Shown in pieces: positions 1 through 6,853 of a stretch of DNA of 64,000 nucleotides. The notes beneath the pieces are model-generated. The model saw only the letters and a program-made list of their open reading frames with translations, did not search any database and was not told the DNA's origin. This DNA is from Catalimonadaceae bacterium JC749 (GTDB taxonomy: Bacteria > Bacteroidota > Bacteroidia > Cytophagales > Cyclobacteriaceae), in NCBI GenBank assembly GCA_021730635.1, contig JAJNNC010000016.1:62001-126000 (forward strand), in the 5' to 3' direction. The position numbers and the translations under genes are program-made. Position 1 is the stretch's first letter; each line of letters opens with the position of its first letter.

Positions 1-312
1 TTGCTGAATCACGGCGGAGACCAGTTGTTTCCCTATGCCTTGCCGGCCATGATCGGGATGGACTGCAATAACGGCAAGATGAAGCAGCTTTTCATACTGT
101 TTGGACATTGCAAATCCCACAGGTCTGTCTGCCCCTGTAGCGACCCATAACAATTTGTTTTCTTCTGCTTTCGCCAGTTCTTCCATGGGCATCGCATCGT
201 CGGGGTCTGAGATGCGTCCTTCCGGAAAAAGAACTGAAGAAGCTTTCTCAATATCCGGTAAGAAAATGAGGTCCTCTTTTTTCGCCAATCGGATTTGGTA
301 TGTAGATATCAT
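1..312 (-). CDS. GNAT-family N-acetyltransferase (partial, C-terminus beyond window)
   Basis: Reading the minus strand from the ATG at 312 gives 104 open codons that run off the window start. The N-terminus (MISTYQIRLAKKEDLIFLPD) is the usual beginning of a GNAT fold. Further on, 'LLWVATGADRPVGFAM' fits the central strands, and 'VHPDHGRQGIGKQL' is the acetyl-CoA pyrophosphate-binding motif A (Q/RxxGxG/A). GNAT proteins move an acetyl group from acetyl-CoA to an amine; the substrate cannot be told here. The start follows 12 nt after the stop of a degenerate reading frame. The family call is firm, but the C-terminal part is not visible. Confidence 0.8.
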   Translation of the reverse strand, partial: MISTYQIRLAKKEDLIFLPDIEKASSVLFPEGRISDPDDAMPMEELAKAEENKLLWVATGADRPVGFAMSKQYEKLLHLAVIAVHPDHGRQGIGKQLVSAVIQQ

Positions 313-324
313 ATCGTCTGTTTT

Positions 325-803
325 TCACACCCCTTCTTGCAATGGGCCTTCTATCACCTGCTTCAAACGCTGACAGTCATTCAAAGATTGAAAATATAAT
401 GGATGTAGCATATTCCAGTTGATAGGGTAATTCAGATTGCTTTTTGCTATCTTCTTAATATCTATGTGAATCGAATCCATGCGGTTGACTTTTGCTACAA
501 TTGCATTGGCAAATGTGGCTGATAATTCTTTTTGTCAGGTTAGAGACTGTAGGCAAATACCTGGTATATCTGTATCGTCTGATTTTATGGAGAGGATATA
601 CTCCTAATTTTCCTGAAAAGAATGGGTTTGAGCCAATCGACGTTCATGAACAGAGCTTTTTTCCAGTGTATTGCTTTTTCATATCTATCGCAAATTACAA
701 TAATACCTCGTTCCACAAGTGCATCTGTATGACTCAAAAATCTCCAACGAGAGATAATGCTGTAGCATTGCGGTCTATCACGCGTTAGATATACTCGGCA
801 AAA
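325..803 (-). pseudogene. broken kinase-like gene (thymidylate-kinase-like remnant)
   Basis: No intact gene covers this stretch, but two minus-strand segments look protein-like. The first (803-585, 73 codons) contains 'ALVERGIIVICDRYEKAI', which resembles the 'ALxRGxxVICDRY' segment of thymidylate kinases. The second (480-325) encodes 51 residues beginning 'MDSIHIDIKKIAKSNLNYPI', and its frame can be followed upstream for about 12 codons before a stop. The P-loop N-terminus is missing and the two segments are in different frames, so I read this as a frameshifted and truncated gene. The plus-strand open frame over 492-788 is its antisense shadow. Family assignment is tentative. Confidence 0.35.
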
Positions 804-898
804 TTAACCTGATATCATTTTGAAAAATTACTGCTAATTTCATAGTGAAATTATAATGAATAATGGGTAACAAATTTGTAAAATGAATTTCTTTTCTC

Positions 899-1114
899 TC
901 AGTATTTATATACTGGTGTCTCAATCACCTTAGCTGGCTTTTCTTGTCCTAAGATTTTCTTCTGTAGATGCTCTACAGTCTCAGGTGAGAAAAACTGTTC
1001 GCCTGTTTCTTCATTTACACGTGCTGGCACATTTTCTACAACATAAAACTTGCCTTCATACACAAGCGTGTAGGTTACTCTGCGCTCAACTAATTGCTCT
1101 TCTCTTCTTTTCAT
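899..1114 (-). CDS. YgiT/MqsA-type antitoxin-like protein lacking the zinc-finger cysteines
   Basis: A 71-residue protein whose core 'YTLVYEGKFYVVENVPARV' matches the beta-strand part of YgiT-type (MqsA N-terminal) antitoxins. In that family the next residues are normally C-x-x-C-G-E; here they read 'NEETGEQ', and the N-terminal CxxC is also absent, so there is no cysteine in the protein. It overlaps the upstream DUF4258 gene by 4 nt (ATGA), the coupling expected of a toxin-antitoxin operon. Its likely role is to neutralise that partner and perhaps bind the operon promoter (known for the family, inferred here). No HTH extension is present at the C-terminus. Confidence 0.65.
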   Translation of the reverse strand: MKRREEQLVERRVTYTLVYEGKFYVVENVPARVNEETGEQFFSPETVEHLQKKILGQEKPAKVIETPVYKY

Positions 1115-1425
1115 TTAGGTTTTCTTGTTTTAAAGTCAATCCACAAAGATGAATCCGGCTCATAGAGGGTAATGATTTTGATGAGTGGCCGTGATGGATA
1201 ACTGCACTGTGCATGCAGTGGCCTACCTGCCTCTGTTCGCCCAAATATTAAACAACTTGGCCCATATCTGTCTTTTGGATAATTCTCAATAATTTCTCCT
1301 TTCATAATTGCCTCTTTCATTTCTTGTATGCTAATTCGGCGAATAATGCTCTGATCAACAGCATGTTTTGAAAACTCAAACTGATAAGCCTTAATCTTTA
1401 TAATTATCTCGTCGATCAACAACAT
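1111..1425 (-). CDS. DUF4258 domain protein, probable toxin of a toxin-antitoxin pair
   Basis: A 104-residue protein with the DUF4258 signature: an early 'FSKHAVDQSIIRRIS' (His followed by an Arg-rich turn), 'EIIENYPKDRYGPSCLIFG' in the middle, and a late 'PLHAQCSYPS...IITLYEPDSSLW' strand pair. DUF4258 proteins are often found next to YgiT-type antitoxins and are thought to be RelE/MqsR-like RNases. The downstream antitoxin start overlaps the stop of this gene. Toxin-first order, as seen here, is also the mqsRA order. The upstream gap 1426-1587 must hold the promoter. Function is inferred from family and context; no catalytic residue can be assigned with certainty. Confidence 0.7.
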   Translation of the reverse strand: MLLIDEIIIKIKAYQFEFSKHAVDQSIIRRISIQEMKEAIMKGEIIENYPKDRYGPSCLIFGRTEAGRPLHAQCSYPSRPLIKIITLYEPDSSLWIDFKTRKPK

Positions 1426-1587
1426 ACATCACTACAGATAATTTTGCTTCTATTGTTTAAATTTATTGTATTCTTCTGCTTGTATAAAATACGAATATAT
1501 CCAATTTATCTAATTCAGCCAACTGGAAACAATGGTCATAAGGGAGCGTAAAACTTTTCTGATCAGATATCATAGCTCTTAAACGCA

Positions 1588-3738
1588 CTATTTCATTTCC
1601 CTGCTATTTTGCGCAATCTCGATATCTCTCGCAACCTCATCACGGATGAGCGCCCAATGGAACAGGTTATCATCATTCGCTGTGAAAAAGTTGTGGTTAT
1701 AGTGTGTCAACCGCATGTCGCGGTAGATCGGTCGTGTGATCTCAATCACTTCATCCCAATACGCCAGCGCCTGTTGCAAGTGGTCGATGGCCTTTCTCTT
1801 GTTTTCTTCGCCACCCGACAGGCGATAGGTTTGCAACGCCAGGGCACCCTTGAGTTTCTCGGCCAGATGCAGCCCCAGGTGTGCCCATGTTTTCACGTCT
1901 GCCACTTCATATAGGAGCGACGGATTCCCGTTCGTATTAATGTCATCCACGAGCCGCAGTGCTTCCCGGTTGTCGCGCTCCAGCCTTTCTATCAGGATGG
2001 GCGGAGTAACGTGGTTTGCTCCAAAGGAACCTCCTTTCAACATCGTTTCCACATAGTCATTTACCGAAACGTAGTCAGGATCCATGGTGGGCTGTTGGAT
2101 GAGCTGGTCGACCGAAATATAGCGTGTGGAGTCGCCCTGTAAGGCCAGAAACCCTTCGCTGTAGAGTGTGAAATCCCACCTTGAGTCATAGAGCGACGCC
2201 AGGCGCAACTGTGTAGATGAGGCTAGCGAATAGGCCTGCAGCAAATTGCTGGCTTTTGGTCCGTAGCGCCGGATGAACTCAGCCTGAAATACTGTGTCAG
2301 GCGTCGCCGGATCATAGAGCAACCGTCCCCAAAGTTTATAGAACAGCCACTGGCGTTCAAAGGCCCAGGTCCAATCGACCGGCTCCTCCAGGGCAGTGAA
2401 ATAATCTAGTGCCGGGATGTAAGTTTCCGATCCTACAAAATAGCCACCCACATAGTCTGCCACTCCGTTGAGTGCAATGTGCTGGCGGATGAAATCAGGT
2501 ACCCCCCAGCGCAGGGCGAAGAAATCCTCATTGCGTGCCTGCCAGGTAATCTTGTAGTTGGTGGGTTTCGGTACAAAATAGGTGTCCCCGAGTTTGCCGC
2601 CATGCACTTTGACCAGCTTGGGCGTGGAATGTGCGTGCGACCAGTTGAATTTCATCTCTACCCAGATTGGTCCCTCGAAACGGTCTTCCAAACGCTCCAT
2701 GGCCTCACGGGTTACCTCCTCTACATTCTTGCTGACGCCCGGGTCCGACGAACTACCTGAAGAGAAGGGCACCCGGTGAATCAACTTGACAGGCCGGTCA
2801 ACTTCAAGCATACCTGCAATGATCACGTCGTCCATCCATTGCTGGCGTTCCAGGGGTGTCATGCCGGCCATACCTTCTCCGTGAGAAATGCCAATGCCGT
2901 CCAGCATCGGGTATTCTTCCAGCACCTGTCTTACACTCTCCCGAATATAGCGACGAACGATCTCCGTTGTATCGCCCTGGACATAGTAGTGCGGATAAAA
3001 ATTCTCGGATGCCACCTTGTGGGCTTCGGCAAACGCCTGGCTGACGAAAATACTCCAGTGGACGATATACGTGTCAAGAGCCCGTTCCTTGGCCATGCGG
3101 AAAATCTCGCGGTAGAGATGCTGCCACTCGGCAAATTCCTCCTCCGACCATGGGCTTGCCTCCGGAAAATTCTTTGGCTGTATCATGAAGGTGAATGGAT
3201 GCATATTCCAGAGGCTTAAGGCATTAAACCGGTTCTCTACCAGCATATCCAGAAACGCTTCCCAGTATTTCAGGTCGCGTGCTGTTTCAACATGTTGGTC
3301 CAGCGCAGAACTGGGGCGATACGTCTCCCAGGGCAGGTTGTATTTGATGCCTCGAAAAGCCAGATGTGGACGCTGCTCCACTGCCTCAATGTCTTCCAGG
3401 GGTGTCCCGTTTCGCAATAGCTCGGCCAGAGCGAGTGTGCCGTAGATCATGCCACGTTCGTCGCCGCCGTATACGGTGATGAACTTGCCTTCAGGAATGA
3501 TAGAAAAAGCTTCTGCCCCCAGCCGGCTCCGGTGTACTGCCAGGCTGATTAAGAAGTCGTAGCCAGTCCGTTCAGGCTTTACTTTATATCCTTGTGCTGA
3601 CAGGGCTTCGCCCAATTTTCGGGCGGCATAGGCTGCCTGCGGCACCCCTTCTTCGTAGAGGAGGGTCACGGCTTGTGCCCACGCCAAGCTGGAGGTCAGA
3701 AAGCAAAGGGTTATCAGGGAAAGAAATGACTTCTTCAT
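1588..3738 (-). CDS. secreted glycoside hydrolase, alpha-glucuronidase (GH67)/GH20-like fold
   Basis: A 716-residue protein with a clear Sec signal peptide (MKKSFLSLITLCFLTSSLAWAQA). Residues about 25-125 resemble the alpha/beta domain found before the barrel in GH67 and GH20 enzymes, ending in 'GGDERGMIYGTLALAELL'. The following TIM-barrel part has 'RGIKYNLPW', 'NRFNALSLWNMHPF', 'DGIGISHGEGMAG' and 'WVEMKFNWSHAHST'. The C-terminal third is helical. I cannot place catalytic residues, so the substrate is open; alpha-glucuronidase-type activity is suggested by the domain order and by the uronate genes nearby. It is transcribed divergently from the MFS transporter across a 277-nt gap. A GH115-like or uncharacterised family is an alternative. 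Confidence 0.6.
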   Translation of the reverse strand: MKKSFLSLITLCFLTSSLAWAQAVTLLYEEGVPQAAYAARKLGEALSAQGYKVKPERTGYDFLISLAVHRSRLGAEAFSIIPEGKFITVYGGDERGMIYGTLALAELLRNGTPLEDIEAVEQRPHLAFRGIKYNLPWETYRPSSALDQHVETARDLKYWEAFLDMLVENRFNALSLWNMHPFTFMIQPKNFPEASPWSEEEFAEWQHLYREIFRMAKERALDTYIVHWSIFVSQAFAEAHKVASENFYPHYYVQGDTTEIVRRYIRESVRQVLEEYPMLDGIGISHGEGMAGMTPLERQQWMDDVIIAGMLEVDRPVKLIHRVPFSSGSSSDPGVSKNVEEVTREAMERLEDRFEGPIWVEMKFNWSHAHSTPKLVKVHGGKLGDTYFVPKPTNYKITWQARNEDFFALRWGVPDFIRQHIALNGVADYVGGYFVGSETYIPALDYFTALEEPVDWTWAFERQWLFYKLWGRLLYDPATPDTVFQAEFIRRYGPKASNLLQAYSLASSTQLRLASLYDSRWDFTLYSEGFLALQGDSTRYISVDQLIQQPTMDPDYVSVNDYVETMLKGGSFGANHVTPPILIERLERDNREALRLVDDINTNGNPSLLYEVADVKTWAHLGLHLAEKLKGALALQTYRLSGGEENKRKAIDHLQQALAYWDEVIEITRPIYRDMRLTHYNHNFFTANDDNLFHWALIRDEVARDIEIAQNSREMK

Positions 3739-4015
3739 AGTTAAAAGTTCAAATCAACGGTTTGCTATTTGTGTTGTATAGAAGACTGAAATGATCCTAT
3801 ACCTACAGCACTTCAGGCGGTGAAGACCCATCGCCAATGGGCAGGATCGTATTCTGTTATGCCAGCTCTTTATAACACTTAATGAAAGGTAACCTATGGC
3901 GAATATATCCATTTTTCCAATACAGCCCACGAAGAAAATGATCTGACTACAATTTTACACAGCTTTCCTGGGCGTAATGTAGTGAGTATTCTTTCAATTC
4001 ATTAAATTGTAGGGC
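3739..4015. promoter_or_regulatory. divergent intergenic promoter region
   Basis: This 277-nt gap separates two divergent genes, the GH67/GH20-like hydrolase and the MFS transporter, so it must hold both promoters. It contains no open frame of note. I did not find a convincing Bacteroidota -33/-7 pair or a copy of the LacI half-site seen near 29.4 kb. Confidence 0.5.
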
Positions 4016-5281
4016 ATGAAAAGAAGTTATACTACCGTAGGCCTGATTTTTTTGATATTTTTTGTGATTTCCCTGGTCACCAACATTTTAGGCCCTATCA
4101 TCCCGGATATTATCGACAGTTTCGACCTGAGCCTTACCCTGGTAGGCCTATTGCCTTTCTCTTTCTTTATTGCCTATGGCGTGATGTCTATCCCTGCCGG
4201 TATGATGCTGGAAAAATATCGGGAAAAGAAAGTATTGCTGGGTGCTTTTGGTATATCCCTCCTGGGGTCCCTGCTTTTTGCGTTGCTGCCCGGATACGGG
4301 ACGGCCATTATCTCCCTGTTTATGATTGGAGCCGGTATGGCGGTGTTGCAGGTGGCTATCAATCCACTCCTGCGGGTGGCAGGGGGAGAAAAACATTTTG
4401 CTTTTAACTCGGTGATGGCGCAACTGGTTTTTGGTTCGGCGGCTTTTATCAGCCCGCAAATGTATGCCTATGTCGTGGCGGAGCTCGATCGGTATTCTGA
4501 CAATTCACCGGCCCTGATACAAGGGTTGCATCAGCTGGTACCCGCGCATTTGTCGTGGGTATCTATGTACTGGATTTTTACGCTTGTCCTGATAGGGATG
4601 CTCCTGGTGATGAGTGTGGTACGCCTGCCGCGCCTGGAGCTCAAGGAAGATGAGAAAGCAGGCGCCTGGTCTACCCACCGTGAGCTGCTCAGCAACAGAA
4701 CCGTAATCCTGTTTTTTCTGGGCATTTTTTCCTATGTGGGTACGGAGCAGGGAGTGGCCAACTGGATGTCCGAATTTCTGTCTACCTATCATGAGGTAGA
4801 TCCTAGAACCACCGGCGCCAATACGGTATCTTACTTCTGGGGTTTGCTGACAGCCGGTTGCTTGCTGGGACTGGTTTTTCTGAAGCTGTTCGACAGCCGG
4901 AAAGTGTTGATTGGATTTACCACCGCTGCTATCCTCAGCCTGACAGCAGCCCTGTTTGGCTCTAAAGCCATAGCGCTGTATGCATTTCCCCTGGTAGGAT
5001 TTTTTGCCTCTGTGATGTGGGCCGTTATTTTCTCCCTTGCCTTAAACTCATTGGACAGGCATCATGGCTCTTTTTCGGGTATTTTGTGTACAGCCATCAT
5101 CGGCGGAGCCGTTATTCCTTTTATTATCGGCTGGTTGGGCGATCAGCTGGGTTTACGAATAGGCATGTCCTTTTTATATCTGACCCTGGGTTATATTCTG
5201 AGTATAGGTTTCTGGGCAAAACCTTTGATTAATAATGAAACGATCAGCCGGAAAAAGAAAAAATCGGTAGAAGCTGCCTGA
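4016..5281 (+). CDS. MFS sugar transporter (FucP-like)
   Basis: A 421-residue, very hydrophobic protein with about 12 predicted membrane helices. The first helix pair ('TTVGLIFLIFFVISLVTNIL', then 'GLLPFSFFIAYGVMSIPAG') and the loop 'MMLEKYREKKVLL' match the fucose/glucose/galactose branch of the major facilitator superfamily, as does 'AINPLL' in helix 4. These proteins bring neutral or acidic monosaccharides into the cytoplasm with protons. It heads a same-strand cluster with the aldolase, rfaE2 and the alpha-glucuronidase, so a glucuronate or oligouronide substrate is plausible (inference). A weak GCCCTT/AAGGGC hairpin follows the stop near 5284-5308. Confidence 0.85.
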   Translation: MKRSYTTVGLIFLIFFVISLVTNILGPIIPDIIDSFDLSLTLVGLLPFSFFIAYGVMSIPAGMMLEKYREKKVLLGAFGISLLGSLLFALLPGYGTAIISLFMIGAGMAVLQVAINPLLRVAGGEKHFAFNSVMAQLVFGSAAFISPQMYAYVVAELDRYSDNSPALIQGLHQLVPAHLSWVSMYWIFTLVLIGMLLVMSVVRLPRLELKEDEKAGAWSTHRELLSNRTVILFFLGIFSYVGTEQGVANWMSEFLSTYHEVDPRTTGANTVSYFWGLLTAGCLLGLVFLKLFDSRKVLIGFTTAAILSLTAALFGSKAIALYAFPLVGFFASVMWAVIFSLALNSLDRHHGSFSGILCTAIIGGAVIPFIIGWLGDQLGLRIGMSFLYLTLGYILSIGFWAKPLINNETISRKKKKSVEAA

Positions 5282-5359
5282 CAGCGCCCTTTTGCAAAAA
5301 AGAAGGGCATTGACCCTCTGCCTTTTGTTTTTGGGTAAACGAGATTTATATTCACAACC

Positions 5360-6274
5360 ATGCACGCCATAAACCATATTAGTCAGTTACGGGGGATTAT
5401 ACCGCCTATGGTCACTCCCTTACTCCATCAGAATCAGTTAGACGAGAAAGGGATCAGCCGTTTGGTAAACCATATGATTACCGGTGGCGTACACGGTATT
5501 TTTGTGCTGGGCACTTCCGGCGAAGCTGTCAGCCTGGGTTATCCACTACGCGAAGCGTTGTTGCGGCAGGTAGCAGAGGAAATCGCAGGCAGGGTCCCTT
5601 TGCTGGTCGGCATCACCGATACCAGTCTGGAAGAAGCGATCCGTTTTGCGGCCATCGCCCGGGAGGTGCAGGCAGACGCGGTGGTAGCAGCGCCTCCTTT
5701 TTATTTTCCCACGACACAGCCGGCACTGTATGATTACTTCAAAACCTTGTCGGAAAACGTTGCGCTACCGCTTTTTCTGTATAACATTCCCAGTCATGCC
5801 CGGATCGCCTTGGAAGCAGATACCGTACGGCAGTTGCTAGCATTACCCAATGTGGCAGGCTACAAAGATAGTACGGGAGATATGATGACCTTTCACCGGC
5901 TGCAACTGCTGCTCAAAGACCAGCCGGAAAAGGTATACTTATTAGGGCCGGAAGAACTGCTGGCAGAATCTGTGCTGTTGGGAGCCCATGGGGGTGTAAA
6001 TGGCGGTGCTAATATTCTCCCCCGCCTGTATGTGCAACTCTACGAAGCGGCCGTGAACCGTGAAATAGAACGGATGACGATATTACACCGCAAGGTCATG
6101 GCGTTCACCGCTACTGTTTATCAAAATGGAAAGCGGGTGATTCAGGGCATGAAGGCGGCCTTGTCTGCCCTGGCTATCTGTCAGGATACGGTAGCCATGC
6201 CCATGCCACCCCTGACGACAGAAGAAAAGACCGTGATTACAGCATATGTTAACCAATTGAGTACAGATTTTTGA
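5360..6274 (+). CDS. dihydrodipicolinate synthase-family aldolase (possible KDG aldolase)
   Basis: A 304-residue (beta/alpha)8 lyase of the DapA/NanA class I aldolase family. Visible family landmarks are the pyruvate-carboxylate loop GTSGE (51-55), Tyr141 in 'YNIPS', the Schiff-base Lys169 in 'YKDSTGD', and 'GVNGGAN' near the C-terminus. True DapA is housekeeping; this copy lies in a sugar-acid cluster and is more likely to cleave or dehydrate a 2-keto-3-deoxy acid such as KDG, the product of UxuA encoded at 13.6 kb (inference). N-acetylneuraminate lyase or 5-keto-4-deoxyglucarate dehydratase activity is possible. It begins 78 nt after the MFS gene and ends 15 nt before rfaE2, suggesting one operon. 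Confidence 0.85.
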   Translation: MHAINHISQLRGIIPPMVTPLLHQNQLDEKGISRLVNHMITGGVHGIFVLGTSGEAVSLGYPLREALLRQVAEEIAGRVPLLVGITDTSLEEAIRFAAIAREVQADAVVAAPPFYFPTTQPALYDYFKTLSENVALPLFLYNIPSHARIALEADTVRQLLALPNVAGYKDSTGDMMTFHRLQLLLKDQPEKVYLLGPEELLAESVLLGAHGGVNGGANILPRLYVQLYEAAVNREIERMTILHRKVMAFTATVYQNGKRVIQGMKAALSALAICQDTVAMPMPPLTTEEKTVITAYVNQLSTDF

Positions 6275-6289
6275 TATAACAACCCCATC

Positions 6290-6757
6290 ATGAGCGACAA
6301 CAAAATTGTAGACTTACAGGCTCTCTTGCAGTGTTTGGAACAGGACCGGCAACAAGGAAAAAAAATTGTCTTTACCAATGGCTGCTTTGACATTCTGCAT
6401 CGGGGACATGCTACCTATCTGCGGGCAGCCAAAGCTTTGGGCGACAAACTGATCATAGGTTTGAATACCGATGCTTCTGTCAAAAGGCTGAAGGGAGAGA
6501 GCCGCCCGGTCAATCAGGAAGACGACCGTGCCTATCTGCTGGAAAGTCTGGCCTGTGTCGATTATGTGGTGAAGTTCGGAGAGGATACACCCTATGAATT
6601 GTTATCTCAGATACGGCCGGATATCCTGGTCAAAGGAAGCGACTATCAGGTGGAAGGCGTGATAGGGCGGGAGTTTGCCGGAGAAGTCGTACTCATCGAT
6701 TTTGTCAATGGGTATTCTACCACCCAGACAATTCTGAAAATGAAAGACGCCGGCTGA
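6290..6757 (+). CDS. rfaE2: D-glycero-beta-D-manno-heptose 1-phosphate adenylyltransferase
   Basis: A 155-residue nucleotidyltransferase matching the stand-alone adenylyltransferase half of HldE. It has 'VFTNGCFDILHRGHATYL' with the HxGH nucleotide-binding motif at 37-40, 'GLNTDASVKRLKG' at 57-69, 'KGSDY' at 115-119 and 'GYSTT' at 141-145. The enzyme makes ADP-heptose precursor for lipopolysaccharide core. Length is normal for the family and no residue looks lost. Its position is odd: it sits 15 nt downstream of the aldolase and 96 nt before the alpha-glucuronidase, inside a catabolic cluster, with no other heptose gene near. It may be a passenger or may act on another sugar phosphate (inference). 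Confidence 0.9.
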   Translation: MSDNKIVDLQALLQCLEQDRQQGKKIVFTNGCFDILHRGHATYLRAAKALGDKLIIGLNTDASVKRLKGESRPVNQEDDRAYLLESLACVDYVVKFGEDTPYELLSQIRPDILVKGSDYQVEGVIGREFAGEVVLIDFVNGYSTTQTILKMKDAG

Positions 6758-6853
6758 GCAGCGTATGCAGTTCAGGCCTATACGCCACAAGGACCGGGGT
6801 TAATCAGCTGATTCTTTATTGTCCGTCAGGGCGTTATCCCTTAATATAGTTTT

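Noticed and set aside
492-788. A 98-codon plus-strand open frame
   Set aside because: The minus strand of the same bases carries the kinase-like remnant; the plus translation has no recognisable motif.
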